Source: Cervus elaphus (lineage: Eukaryota > Chordata > Mammalia > Artiodactyla > Cervidae). Taken from it: a DNA stretch of 64,000 bases. A program made the translations under genes and the position numbers. The notes under the pieces were generated by a model, which made no database searches, was not told where the DNA came from, and saw nothing but the letters and a program-made list of their open reading frames with translations. Positions 44,777 through 57,463 of the stretch are shown in pieces; position 1 is the stretch's first letter; the number at the start of each line of letters is the position of its first letter. Location: contig NC_057818.1 of the NCBI RefSeq assembly GCF_910594005.1, positions 62,260,001 to 62,324,000 on the forward strand, written 5' to 3'.

Positions 44777-46444
44777 ACACATTAATGCACAATTCGAAAT
44801 AGTTGTTTTACCATACATGCTAAAATACACATGAGTTCAAAAGAAAAGGTAGATTAAAAATGTTTCTTCCAGAAGATGTGTTATTTACAGAAGACTGCTT
44901 TTAACTTATGTGTGTTTCTGTGCATGTGTGTGTACAAGCAACACCTAGGGTGTATATTACAGACATCATCATTTCATGAATATTTTTATTTATTCTAACC
45001 TTTGAAAATTGTACTTGCATGTTTTCCATGGCCTTAGATTGTTTCATTTTATGAAATGAACATATAGTTCCATTTTAATATATATATGCATGAAAATGTT
45101 CATATGATTTGATTATTTTTCTCATTTTTTGTATTCTTCACAATTAGAGAAACTTCTATGAACTTTCATTAGAGTTGTTCCTGTGTATTTGTCTATGTTT
45201 TATTCGTTAAATTCTAGAGTACATAAAGTGAAGTAAATTTAAGCTATTTAAGGAATGTTTGCTAAATATTTGCAGAAAGTTGGGGCAACAACATTATTGC
45301 TTTTAAATTATTTCGGTTGCACATCCAAGACTCTGTAAAAACTTTCAGAAAGATATATAATATATCCTAAATAATTAAAATGATTGTTGCTGCTGAGGAT
45401 GTTATCATATTAGATCTGTAAAATTTGTAAAACACTTGAAGCTGAAAAGTAAGTATGGATGCTTACCTTAGTATTGTATTTCCTTACTGTTCAAAATGGT
45501 CATTCATGAAGCACAATTTCAACATTACTAATTAAAAGAAGCTTGTTAAAAATACTAAGAAAAAAATAAGGTTGTTAAAATAAACGGCACATTTGTCCCA
45601 CTCATGAACTCTTGGATCAGAGTATGCTTTTTAAAAAGCAGCAGGTAATAACCTGTTTCCTTGATAGGCAATTCATTCTGTGTTATACAAATACAACACT
45701 CAAAAATAAATATGCCTTTGCTGATCTGATTATTTTAAGATTTTTCTTCCAGATCAGAATAGTTTCTGAATTTGTGGGCCATAGCTCATTTCTTCTTGGG
45801 TTCGAAATATGGTGAAATTATTACTGTGTAAAAGTCATAGTATAGTATAACACCAGACCCTCCCCTGTAGCAAAACCAGTTCTGTGTGAACTTGCTTTTG
45901 TCGTCTTTGGGCACATTAGGAAGTCTTCTCACAGTCACATGGCATATGTGCTTTATATTTCAGGGACAGCTGATATTCCAGGACGTGACCATAGATTTTA
46001 CTGAAGAGGAGTGACTGGACCTCCGTCAAGGGGCATTGTATAGGGATGTGATGTTAGAGAAGTATAGGAACTTGGCCACTTTGGGTGAGGACCATGTCTT
46101 TCCAGAATCCCTTATCTACTGTCAGGGTTTTGCTTCCTGCATTTCTAGAATGTCTCTTGGAATCTTCTACTTCTTATAATAGCATTTCAGATCCCTAATT
46201 TCAATGGGAAAATAGGAATTTGTGAGTTTAGAAAGAAGACTTCATGATGATTTATTATGATTCTAATTTATTTCTTCCTTGATGTCATCTGCCTGCTTCC
46301 TCTAAGTTAGTGCTAATTCTGTACATTCCATGGTATAAAATGGTGCTACCTTCCTCTTCAAATCAAATTTCCACTACTCACTTTTGCCTTGTAGCACATG
46401 ACCAGAATCTCAGAATTTGATTTTTATGTAGTGAGTGTTGTATG

Positions 46445-46580
46445 CTGCTGCTGCTGCTAAGTCACTTCAGTCGTGACTGACTTTGTGCAACACTATAGAT
46501 AGCAGCCCACCAGGCTCCCCCGTCTGTAGGAGTCTCCAGGTAAGAACACTGGAGTGGGTTGCCATTTCCATCTCCCTAGT
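46445..46580 (-). mobile_element. Partial Bov-A/Bov-tA SINE in unit D intron
   Basis: A (GCT)n start and 'cactggagtgggttgccatt' show an antisense Bov-A type element. The tRNA end is missing. Units A and B lack it between the KRAB exons. Confidence 0.75.
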
Positions 46581-46954
46581 GTTGTGAGGAAATCATTTTC
46601 TAGGCTGTCTTAACATTCTATCATGCATACTCTCCTGACATAGATACATACTAGATTGGAAAGTGATGAATCTCTGGCAAAACCAATATTCCTTACTGAT
46701 AAACAGGTCTTGTGGTTTCTCAGCCAAACCTTGTCACTTTTCTGGAGCAAATGAAGGAGCCCAGGAGTATAAGGAGAACGAAGACAGTGGCCGTATACCC
46801 AGGTATGTGTAAATGGATGGAGCCGATGGCTCAGGTGAGAGGTCCAAGTATCAGTGAGGAGGTCATTCTTTGTCGTGTGGTTTGGGAAGGTCTGCTTCAT
46901 TGGAAATCATGGAGAAGTCTGGATTGATTTCTGTTGCTGTCATAGACAGCTGTC

Positions 46955-48443
46955 ACCTGCTGTTTGAATGTTGAGTTTGAAGCCAGCTTTTTCAGCCTTT
47001 TCTTTCAGTTTCATCAAGAGACTCCTCAGTTCCTCTTCAGTTCAGTTCAGTTCAGTTCAGTCGCCCAGTCATGTCCGACTCTGCAACCCCATGAATCGTA
47101 GCACACCAGGCCTCCCTGTCCATCACCAACTCCCGGAGTTTACTCAAACTCATGCCCATCGTGTCGGTGATGCCATCCAGCCATCTCATCCTCTGTCGTC
47201 CCCTTCTCCTCCTTCCCCCAATCCCTCCCAGCATCAGGGTCTTTTCCAATGAGTTACCTCTTCGCATGAGGTAGCCAAAGTATTCGAGTTTCAGCTTCAG
47301 CGTCAGTCCTTCCAATGAACACCCAGGACTGATCTCCTTGCAGTCCAAGGGACTCTCAAGAGTCTTCTCCAACACCACAGTTCTAAAGCATCAATTTTTC
47401 GGTGCTCAGCTTTCTTCACAGTACAACTCTCACATCCATACATGACCACTAGAAAAACCATAGCCTTGACCAGACGGACCTTTTTTGACAAAGTAATGTC
47501 TCTGCTTTTTAATAAGCTCTCTAAGTTGGTCATAACTTTCCTTCCAAGGAGTAAGCGTCTTTTCATTTCATGGCTGCAGTCACCATCTGCAGTGATTTTG
47601 GAGCCCAAAAAAATAAAGTCTGACACTGTTTGCACTGTCTCTCCATCTATTTCCCATGAGGTGATGGGACCAGATGCCATGATCTTTGTTTTCTGAATGT
47701 TAAGCTTTAAGCCAACTTTTTCACTCTTTTTCACTTTCATCAAGAGGCTTTTCAGTTCCTCTTCATTCTCTGCCATAAGGGTGCTGTCTGCATATCTGCA
47801 TATCTGAGGTTATTGATATTTCTCCCAGCAATCTTGATTCCAGCTTGTGCTTCTTCCAGCCCAGGCTTTCTCATGATGTACTCTGCATAGACGTTAAATA
47901 AGCAGGGTGACGATATACAGCCTTGACGTACTCCTTTTCCTATTTGGAACCAGTCTGTTGTTCCATGTCCAGTTCTAACTGTTCCTTCCTGACCTGCATA
48001 CAGGTTTCTCAAGAGGCAGGTCAGGTGGTCTTGTATGCCCATCTCTTTCAGAATTTTCCACAGTTTATTGTGATCCACACAGTTGAAGGCTTTGGCATAC
48101 TCAATAAAGCAGAAATAGATGTTTTTCTGGAACTCTCTTGCTTTTTCGACGATCCAGCGGGTGTTGGCAATTTGATCTCTGGTTCCTCTGCCTTTTCTAA
48201 AAACAGCTTGAACATCTGGAAGTTCTAGGTTCACATATTCCTGAAGCCTGGCTTGGAGAATTTTGAGCATTACTTTACTAGCGTGTGAGATGAGTGCAGT
48301 TGTGTGATAGTTTGAGCATTCTTTGGGATTGCCTTTCTTAGGGATTGGAATGAAAACTGACCTTTTCCAGTCCTGTGGCCACTGGTGAGCTTTCCAAATT
48401 TGCTGGCATATTGAGTGCAGCACTTTCACAGCGTCATCTTTCA
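46955..48443 (-). mobile_element. BovB LINE fused to the unit D finger exon
   Basis: Two nested antisense BovB pieces: 46955-47038, and 47039-48443, which starts with the (GTTCA)n tail. On the minus strand the frame at 47752-48465 keeps a long RT stretch (CLFNVYAEYIMRKPGLEEAQ; YAKAFNCVDHNKLWKILKEM). It carries frameshifts relative to 47303-47776. The right end abuts finger-exon codons for EDVFPKANL. Confidence 0.88.
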
Positions 48444-50011
48444 GAAGATGTATTCCCAAAAGCAAACCTAGGAATATATCAAATATTTCACCTCAGAAAT
48501 TTAAATTTAATGAAAAACTGGGAATATACGAGGGTATGTGAAGACAGAGAGGATGCTTATACGGACATAAAGAAATGGAGACAGTTACACATAATGCTAA
48601 AATTACTGCAAAAAATCAGCAACATGAGTCAAATGGGAAAAACACCAACTTCAGTCTTCAACATCTGCAGAGAAGTGTAAGTGTTTAAGAATAAAGGTTT
48701 CCATATTCTCTAAAAGGAAACGTGGAAAATCTGGAAGGTAATCTAGTCTCTAATGCAAATGCTCATTCTGAATGTAAGCTTCAACTAACCATACATTCAA
48801 GCATATCTGAACACCTAAAATTTAACAATTTAAAATTGTGAGTGGGAAAACTCACAATCTAATCAGTTTGAGGGATCCGTGAGCAGGGGGTCATTTTTCT
48901 TCCCTCAACAAATATTTTCTCTCCATTCAAAGATGTATAATGTTGATGATAATGGAAGAGATGCAATCCAGCCATCATTGTTCAAAACATATTGTGATAT
49001 GGTCAATACACAACAACTTTCCATGTGCAATAAAATGAGTCACACCTTAAGTAAGAGCTCCAGCTCCAATAATTACAAGAGTATTTCTGTGGACTGAGAA
49101 GGTATTCAGGCAATGAACCTGGGTATACGGTTGAAGGAGACTCCAACCTTAAGAAACATCAGGGACCCAAATCTTCAAACAAGGATTCTAAAAGTAATAA
49201 ATATAGAAATACCTTTGATCAGATGTCAGGTTTTTCTCTCGATAAGAGTACTTGTACTGAAGAGAGGACTTGTACTGAATATGGTAAGGTTTCTAATCAG
49301 TCTTCAGAACTTTTTCAACAGCACATTGTTCAGAATCAACAGAAAGAAAACAAGTGCAAGGTATGTGGGAAAGTGTTTAGTAACTCGTGCCATCTAAGTG
49401 GACATAAGAAAATTCATACAGGAAGGAAACCTTTCCAATGTACAGAATGTAGCAAGTGTAACCATTGCTGACTTCTTACTAAACATCAGAATTCACACTG
49501 GAGAGAAACCTTATAAATGTACAGAATGTGGCAAAGTCTTTACTTACAGCTCACATCTTATTCAACATCTGCAAATTCATACTGGAGAGAAACATATATG
49601 TACAGAATGTAGCAAAGCCTTTATCTGTTACAGCTAACCTATCATCAGCGAATTTATACTGGAGAGAGACCTTATAAATGTAAAGAATGTAACAAAGCCT
49701 TTCATCTTCGCTCAGTTCTTACTGGACATCAGCGTATTCGTTCTGGTCAGAGACCCTGTAAGTGTAAAGAATGTAACAAAGCCTTTATTCAGTGCTCACA
49801 TCTTCCTGAACATCAGTGAATTCATTCTGGGGAGAAGCCTTATAAATGTAAAGAATGTGGAGAGACCTTCATTAAAGGTTCTAGTCTTACTAAACGTCAG
49901 CGAATCCATAATGGGGAGAGACCGTATAAATGTACAAAATGTGGCAAAACCTTTAGTCATAGTGGTTGGCTCACTAAACACCTGAGAAAACACACTGGAG
50001 AGAAACCATAG
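48444..50011 (+). pseudogene. Unit D finger exon remnant
   Basis: Open pieces at 48879-49097 (spacer), 49223-49471 (CKVCGKVFSNSCHLSGHKKI) and 49480-49637 (CTECGKVFTYSSHLIQHLQI) lie in different frames. Finger modules continue to TGEKP and TAG at 50009-50011. About eight modules can still be traced. Confidence 0.88.
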
Positions 50012-51470
50012 TAACGGAACAAGCGATGGAAGAGGTTTGCCCTGAACATGCATCAGAAAACACAAGGGTTTATGCAAGAAACCTGTGGAAATGATGTAAC
50101 AAATATGCAGAAAGGTATTTAATCAACAGTTAAACTGAAGTAAATATCAGAGATTGCATACTAGAAGGCTTTTCATCAATCTTCTTTTCAGAAGTTTCTC
50201 TGAAGGAGAATGACTGTAGGGAGTACTCCATAGTTAAAACAAATAGAAAGTGGATATATTAGCATGAATCGTGAGGTGAAGGTTGATGGTTAGAAAGTTA
50301 CAATTCTTTGCAATGTATGTATGCATGTTAATAATGACGTGATTTGAGATTATTTGAAGTGAATGTAATTCAGCACTCAAATAATCCATACCATGCCTTC
50401 TTTCTAGTGTGTTTGCAAATATAGGTTTTTGATGGTTTATTAAAGATTAGCCTTTTTATATTGTGTTGCAACCATTTCTATCTATTCTCTATTAGAAGAT
50501 GAAGGATACCATAGTGTAAAATGTACAATGAACATCTAATTTGGCATGATGTGAAATATCTGGAAGTTGCCATGATGTAAGTGATCATTTCATCTTTCCA
50601 TGTATTAAAGTAAAACAGAAGTTGGTTGTAACATTTCAATAGTAACATCCTTGATTTGTGAGAAGAACACAATGACAGTTCACTGCAATATTGATGTATC
50701 TTTATAATATCAACACAAGTCATGATTGTTACTTGACAATGTTGAAATAAAGACAGTGATAACCTAGAAACTTATTAGAAACCCTTCTTAGAAAAGGCAT
50801 GGAATTAGTGTATATCATGCTTGCTGAGTGCTGCCTTGTTTGCTAAGCCATAAAAATCAGAAATCTCACATCATTATATCTAAAAATGAGTATCTTTCTC
50901 TGTACTTTTGATGTGTATTTAATGATGGATCATATCACAGATTGTGAAAGGTTTTATTTCAACTATGTGTAAAATTAATACATCGTAATTAATAAAAGTG
51001 AATGGCTTTTAGTGTTTTGGTTGATTGTAATGCATGAAATGTTAACCCACCACCAACAGCAATCTCGCCCACCTTGTTTAAGGTTGTAGTGAAGAGACCA
51101 CAGTGAACTATTTGGTAGCACAGAGAGATGGCATATGTGGAAATTAGTTTACTCACTGGCTTTAAATTTCTCATAACTCCAGAAATATTCCATCATTTCT
51201 ATGTTGTATCTCCTCTCCCATTTTGTAACTACTTGGGCCCCGTGATGGTTCTAATAAGAAACATTATACAGAGTCCTGTAGAGAGCTCCCCTGAACTGCT
51301 CCATGCTGTTGCTGCCTCAGCATCTGATTGGGGAGCAGGCAGCAAGCAGGTCCTTGAACTCACACCAGCCAGTCCTGTGAGTGCCTGCACTAGATGACCA
51401 CCTTCCTTGAGATCAGCAGTCTTGCTGAACCCCAGGGCCTACTTTTCAGGCCCCCCGTCAATCACACTGA
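50012..51470 (+). other. Unit D 3' flank
   Basis: Homologous to the unit B 3' flank (30763-32236), including AATAAA near 50746. No gene is seen. Confidence 0.6.
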
Positions 51471-51581
51471 GAGAGTTAATTTCTAGGGAGGTTGATAAGT
51501 CTAGGGGTCCCCAAGGAGAGAGGGGTCTGGAATTCTCAAGGAGGAAGAAAGGACAAAAGTTTTATTTTTTCCTCTACATTC
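51471..51581 (+). mobile_element. Truncated LTR, same insertion as 32237
   Basis: Starts TGAGAGAGTTAATTTC after the same CAATCACAC flank as unit B, and is cut at about 51580 by a BovB. Confidence 0.82.
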
Positions 51582-52062
51582 ATTCAGTTCAGTTCAGTTC
51601 AGTTGCTCAGTCGTGTCTGACTCTTTACGACCCCATGAATCGCAGCATGCCAGGCCTCCCTGTCCATCACCAACTCCCGGAGTCCAGCCAAACCCATGTC
51701 CATTGAGTTGGTGATGCCACCCAACCATCTCATCCCCTGTTGTCCCCTTCTCCTCCTGCCCTCAATCTTTCCCAGCATCAGGGTCTTTCCCAATGAGTCA
51801 GCTCTTTGCATCAGGTGGCCAAAGTATTGGAGTTTCAGCTTCAACATCAATCCTTCCATTGAAAACCCAGGTCTGATCTATTTAGAATGGACTGCTTGAA
51901 TCTCCTTGCAGTCCAAGGAACTCTCAAGAGTCTTCTCCAACACCACACTTCTAAAGCATCAATTTTTCGGCACACAGCTTTCTTCACAGTCCAACTCTCA
52001 CATCCATACACGACCACTGGAAAACCCATAGCCTTCACTAGACGGACCTTTCTTGGCAAAGA
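51582..52062 (-). mobile_element. BovB LINE fragment
   Basis: The (GTTCA)n tail is followed by minus-strand RT C-terminal pieces (ESWTVKKAVCRKIDALEVWC; FGHLMQRADSLGKTLMLGKI). It stops where L1 sequence starts. Confidence 0.88.
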
Positions 52063-52348
52063 AAACTATAAACGGGGAAAAGACAATCCTCGGAGTGGGA
52101 GAAAACAATAGCAACTGAAACAATTGACAAAGGATTAATTTCCAAGATATACAAACAGCTCATACAACTCAATACCAGAAAAACATACAACCCAATCAAA
52201 AAGTGGGAAAGAGACCTAAGCAGACATTTTTCCAAACAAGACTTACAGATGGCTAACAAACACGTGAAGATTCTCAACCTCACTCATGACTAGAGAAATG
52301 CAAATCTAAGCTACAAGGAGATATCACCTCACACCGGTCAGAATGGCC
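52063..52348 (+). mobile_element. L1 ORF2 fragment
   Basis: 'aagatatacaaacagctcat', 'catttttccaaacaagactt' and 'gatatcacctcacaccggtc' are typical of the C-terminal ORF2 region of mammalian L1. Both ends are truncated. Confidence 0.82.
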
Positions 52349-52810
52349 AGTGGGGGCGGAGCCTCGCCTCCTCTCACCCCACCCCTTTCCGTTTGGGGCT
52401 CTGTTGGTCCTTCTGCCCAACTGTGCTTCCTTTCTCTGCTTTCCGCTGCCTTTAAATCTCTTTGATTTCTTCTGCAGCAGAGCTGCTTCTTGCCTGTTGT
52501 AAGTGTGTCACACAACTTAAGGCAAAAGATAATTTCTTTTTTTTTTTCCTTATACACAGCTATTTATTTAGCTGTGTGGGGTCTTTTGTTGCAGCATGTG
52601 GGATCTAGTTCCCTGACCAGGGATTGAACCTGGGCCCTGGGCATTGGGAACTGGAACAATGCTTTAGCCACTGGAACACCAGGGAAGTCCCGGCAAAAGA
52701 GAATTTTGAGAGCCGCCTCGATGGGAAGCCGAGATGTTTTCAGCAAGTTGAAAAAAGGCAAAATTCAACAGCTCTTTGTGCAAGTGTGTGAAGATGGGTG
52801 TCTCGTAAGT
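52346..52810 (-). promoter_or_regulatory. Decapitated minus-strand KZNF promoter relic
   Basis: Read on the minus strand, it matches the distal promoter part seen at 1340-1630 and 41985-42285. The homology ends at 'ccactggcc', just before the NRF1 core, where L1 begins. A SINE (about 52545-52690) is nested, flanked by GGCAAAAGA-type repeats. No unit body remains beside it. Confidence 0.7.
52545..52690 (-). mobile_element. SINE nested in the promoter relic
   Basis: T-rich start, then 'gttgcagcatgtgggatcta' and the end 'acaccagggaagtccc'. A repeat GGCAAAAGA(T/G)AATTT lies on both sides. Confidence 0.85.
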
Positions 52811-53337
52811 GCTGAAAAGTTGAATATAATCCCTCAGATGATCCGTTGGGAGGAAGCCTCAGTAATTGTAACCAGATACCTGCTTACAACAAGGCAGCTG
52901 GCTTTTCCTTTAGGAAGTGATTCCAGAAAGAAAGAGGAAGACCGGAATCCAGTGTCATCTGTAACATAATCACAGAAATGATATGCCGTTACCCCTGCCA
53001 CATTCTGCTGATATAAAGACTATTCTGGTAATTCTTGTTGCTGCTGGTGCTGAAGCAACCAATTGCCCTCCTTCAACCAGAACTGAACAAGTTTCCAAGA
53101 AGCAGGACCTTTTATGCTAAAGCTGGGCGGGAAACTAGCCCAGTGGGGTGGGTCGAACACTTCAACTGCTCTTCAGTTCGCTTCCCAAACACCCTCCCCA
53201 CTGCTGGCTTTCTTTCCTAATCTCCTCACGCAGTCCCTGAAAGGATATTCTGGAGAAGAGCTAACAAGACAGGAAAGAGTGCCACAGACAACTGTGTCCA
53301 AAGAGAGTACACCTTTCTCTTTAAATGTGAGATTAGC
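52811..53337. other. Spacer without recognised content
   Basis: Short chance ORFs only. No homology to the KZNF units or to repeats that I can name. Confidence 0.4.
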
Positions 53338-53620
53338 AACTTCCCTGGTAGTCCAGTGGTTAAGACGCTGTGCTTTTTTCCACTGAAGGTTATGTGGGTT
53401 CAATCCCTGGTGGGGGACCTAAGATCTCAGAGTTGAAGATTTAATCATTTCTTACACAGAAAGCATTAATCAGTATAATATAATGGAATATATATATCAA
53501 GTTAATCAATTACTTATTAAATAAAACGTGTTTAGGTGGTCCAATGGTTAAGACCCCACCTTCTGATGCAGTGATTGTGGTTCCTTCCCTAGCAGGGGAA
53601 CTACGATCCCAAACACTTTG
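53338..53620 (+). mobile_element. Two tRNA-SINE fragments
   Basis: 'acttccctggtagtccagtg' at about 53340 and 'ggtggtccaatggttaagac' at about 53535 are heads of the same SINE type as 24425-24590, separated by A/T-rich DNA. Confidence 0.65.
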
Positions 53621-54760
53621 GGCTGTGAACAAAAATGAAAATATGTTTCTGAAGTATTTGTGAGTGGGGACAAATTCTAAGTTGGTCGTATTGATACTGA
53701 TTTTCATGATTAAAGTATCAATAGCTCAAATCACATGGTTCCCTGCTGGAACCTCTGGTTCTGAATATGACTTTGGTCACTAAGAACTAGGAGAACATTC
53801 TCTAGGGAGTTGGCACTAAGGTGTACCTGCTCTTGCAGACTACAGTGGAAATCATGGGGGGATTTCTGTCTAACAGACATTGAATCCTAACAGTATACAC
53901 AGGGAGTATTTGCCTCAAGATACTTTTTGAGAAGTTCTGTGACATTTCAGGCAATGCGGTATGAAAATTTCACCTCCGTAAAATGACAGATGGAGAAATT
54001 CCCTCTCATTTTGAAATTCCCTCAAATTGAAAATCCTTCTCAGGTACTTTGGCTCCATGTCACTACTCATAATCTAAAGGGAGGCACAGTTCAGTAGTCA
54101 ACTAATTTTTGGTAGAAACACTTCTCATGGTGACAAACTATAAAAGCAGACACATGAAACTCCCTTCCTTTCTTAGGCCTCAATATTTCCTGTTGCTTCC
54201 ATTTGAGTCCCTGTCTGTCTCTAGGGACCAAGGGGAGTAGAACCTTCCGCAAGCATTTCAATAGTCTCTTTGGAGATGTTGGCATAAACTTTTAATTGTT
54301 GTTTTATCACTAGCAACTGAACAATAAAGGTTTTCACAATCAATCTCAGTTCCCCAAGCCTGTGTCACATCGAAGCTACAGGTGAAAAGATAATAGCAGT
54401 TCTGAGGGGACGTGAATCACAGGATGACAAGCCCTTATGTAGGGGTCTGGCTGCCTCCCTCCCTGCCACAGGAGCATCTTGCTGTGACCAGACCCACTAT
54501 CCGGGAAATGGGAGGACGTCAAGTGAGTAGTTTCTGTTTCAGCCTGAGGGCAAGAATCTGCAAGAAACAGGTGCTTCGGGGAGTCTTGGTTGGTCACAAT
54601 ACAGGAAAAAGGAAGTATTCTGACTCAAAGTAATCCAGGGCCAAAGCAACACGGGAAGGAAGAATAATTCAAAAAACTAAATGGAGCTATTAAAGAGGGA
54701 TTGGGTGCTACACCAGATATCAGTTCCCAATGCCTCTTAATGTATCTTAGTGTAATTCTT
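53621..54760. other. Spacer without recognised gene
   Basis: A/T-rich non-coding DNA. ORFs up to about 73 codons (for example 54412-54633) have no recognisable domain. Confidence 0.4.
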
Positions 54761-54761
54761 T

Positions 54762-54922
54762 TTGAAAAAATATTTATTTGGCTGTACGGGATCTTACTTG
54801 TGGCATATGGGATCTAGTTCCCTGACGAGGGATCAGACCTAGGCCTCCAAACCCAACCTCCCCCACCCGCCACCCACATTGGGAATGAGGAGTCTTAGTC
54901 ACTGGGCCACCAAGGAAGTCAC
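54762..54922 (-). mobile_element. Antisense tRNA-derived SINE
   Basis: 'aaaaaatatttatttggctg', 'ggcatatgggatctagttcc' and 'gtcactgggccaccaaggaa' identify an antisense SINE, with a C-rich insertion in the middle. Confidence 0.75.
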
Positions 54923-55159
54923 AGTGTAATTTTTGTGACAGTGATTGTTACTGTTGAATCCAAGCCATATGAAGCCTGATGTTTAATGTAACTAGTGACT
55001 GGAATTGCATAGGTAGATCTCAAATCATGGAGTACCTTACAGAAATCATGCATCTTTAGGGTTACTATACGTGTGCCAATAGCAGCTCCATGATTAATAA
55101 AAGTAAATTAAAACTATAGGAATGATCTGTCTTTAATAGAAACAGTGTGTACAGTTGAC

Positions 55160-55268
55160 AATTCTGTGCTTAGTCTTTGAATCGTGTCTGACTCCTTGCA
55201 ACACCATGCACTGTAGCCTGCCAGGCTCCTCTGTCCGTGGAAGTCTCCAGGCAAGAATAATCTCTTTC
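55160..55268 (-). mobile_element. Bov-A SINE fragment
   Basis: 'gtagcctgccaggctcctct' and 'ggaagtctccaggcaagaat' match the Bov-A monomer in antisense. Confidence 0.7.
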
Positions 55269-55272
55269 TTCA

Positions 55273-56325
55273 TTCAGTTCAGTTCAGTTCAGTTGCTCAG
55301 TCATGTCCGACTCTTTACAACCCCATGGACTGCAGCACGTCAGGCCTCCCTGTCCATCACCAACTCCCAATGTCTATTCAAACTCATGTCCATTGAGTCA
55401 TGATGCCATCCAACCATCTCATCCTCTGTTGTTCCATCTCCTGCTACCCTCAATCTTTCCCAGGATCAGGGTCTTCTCAAATAAGTCACTTCTTTCCATC
55501 AGGTGGCCGAAGTATTGGGAGATTCAACTTCAACATCAGTCCTTCCAATGAATATTTAGGGCTGATTTCCTTTAGGATGGACTGGTTGAATCTCCTTGTA
55601 GTACAACGGACTTTCAAGAGTCTTCTCCAACAACCACAGTTCAAAAGCATCAATTCTTCGGGGCTCAGCTTTCTTCATAGATCAACTCTCAAATCCATAC
55701 ATGACTACTGGATAAACCATAGTCTTGACTAGACATACCTTTGTTGGCAAAGTAATGTCTCTGCTTTTTAATACACTGTCTAGGTTGGTCATAACTATTC
55801 TTCCCAGGAGTAAGGCTCTTTTAATTTCATGGCTGCAGTCACCATCTGCACTGATTTTGGAGCCCAAAAAAATTAACTCTGCCACTGTTTCCACTGTTTT
55901 CCCATCTATTTGCCATGAAGTGATGGGAACAGATGCCATGATCTTAGTTTCCTGAAGGTTGGGCTTTAAGCCAAATTTTGACTCTACTCTTTTACTTTCA
56001 TCAAGAGGCTTTTTAGTTCTTTTTCTCTTTCTGCCATAAGGGTGGTGTCATCTGCATAGCTGAGGTTATTTTATTTCTCCCAGCGATCTTGATTCCAGCT
56101 TGTACTTCTTCCAGCCCAGCATTTCTCAGTATGTACTCTGCATATAAGTTCAATAAGTAGGGTGACACTATACAGCCCTGACGTACTCCTTTCCCTATTT
56201 GGAACCAGTCTGTGGTTCCATGGCCAGTTCTAACTGTTGCTTCCTGACCTGCATACAGATTTCTCAAGAGGCAGATCAGGTGATCTGGTATTCCCATTTT
56301 TCTAAGAATTTTCCACAGTTTCTGG
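55273..56325 (-). mobile_element. BovB LINE fragment
   Basis: The (GTTCA)n tail is followed by minus-strand RT pieces (LIFLGSKISADGDCSHEIKR; GHGTTDWFQIGKGVRQGCIV). It ends at the unit E 3' flank. Confidence 0.88.
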
Positions 56326-57379
56326 TGAAGGTTACTGTTGGTTGTGGGTTAACACTTCATTCATTACAACCAACTGAAACACTAAAAACCATTCACTTCT
56401 ACTAATAGTCTTGTATGAATTTCATACATAGTTGAAATAAAACCTTAATAATCCATGGGATGATGCATGATTAAATACATATCAAAAGCACAGAGAAAGA
56501 TATCATTTTTCTGATTTTTATGGTGTGTAAAACAAAGCCTAGGAAACAATTAGTAAACATGATATACACTAATTGCCTGCCTTTCCCAGAAGGGTTTCCA
56601 ATACATTTCTAGGTTATCACAGAAGCTGTCGCTTTCAGCACTGTCAAGTAACATTCATGACGTGCTGAAATTATAAAAAGGTACATCAGTGTTGTAGTGA
56701 ACTGTGATGGTGTTCCTCTTTCAAATCAACTCATATAACTATTGAAAATTTATAACCAACTTCTGTCTTCCTTTAATACTTGAAGACATTCCATGATCAC
56801 TTACATCATGGCAACCTCCCGATATTTCACATCAATGCCAAACACCTCCATTTAGATGTTCGTTGTCCATTTTACATTATGGTATCCTTCATCTTCTAAT
56901 GGATAATAGATAGAAATGGTTGCAACACAATATGAAAAGGCTAATCTTTCAAGCATCAACCATCCAAAACCTATGTTTGCATACACACTATAGAAGTGAA
57001 CCATAGTATGGATTATTTGAGCATTGAATTACATTCACTTCTAATAATCTCAAATCACGTAATTATAAACAAGCATACATTGCCAATAATTCTAACTTTC
57101 TAAACGTCAATCTTCATCGTATGATCCAGGCTAATATATCCATTTTCTGTGAGTTTTAACTATGGAGTACTCCCTATAGTAATTTTCCTTCAGAGAAACT
57201 TTGGAAAAGAGGATTGATGAAGTACTTTTTAATATGCAGTCTCTTATGTTTCTTTATATCTGACTTTTGATTAAATACTTTTCTTCATATTTATTACATT
57301 ATTCCCATAGGTTTTGTGTATAAACTCTCAAGTTTTCTGATGCATGTTTATGACAAACCTTTCATCACTTGTTCCATTA
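56326..57379 (-). other. Unit E 3' flank
   Basis: The minus strand is homologous to 30763-31830 downstream of unit B. No gene is seen. Confidence 0.6.
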
Positions 57380-57463
57380 CTACTGTTTTTCCCCGGTGTG
57401 TGTTCTCAGCTGTTTAGTGAGATGACCACGATGACTAAAACCTTTGCCACAATGTTCATGTTT

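Larger units (their letters stand above)
43113..50011 (+). pseudogene. KZNF unit D pseudogene
   Basis: The start exon 43113-43127 (MTRSQ) is intact with donor gtaaga. KRAB-A (45964-46084) has lost 6 nt, creating TGA at 46012-46014 in place of the EEW tryptophan. KRAB-B (46707-46802, 96 nt) is open (LVVSQPNLVTFLEQMKEPRS). The intron before the finger exon is mostly gone: BovB 46955-48443 runs directly into the exon, which has no acceptor. The finger exon (48444-50011) has frameshifts near 48543, 49089, 49455 and 49630 and TGA at 49817-49819. It is clearly dead. Confidence 0.92.

Noticed and set aside
47303..48465. Long minus-strand frames with reverse transcriptase motifs
   Set aside because: These are BovB LINE fragments with frameshifts, reported as a mobile element and not as a host or retron-type RT.
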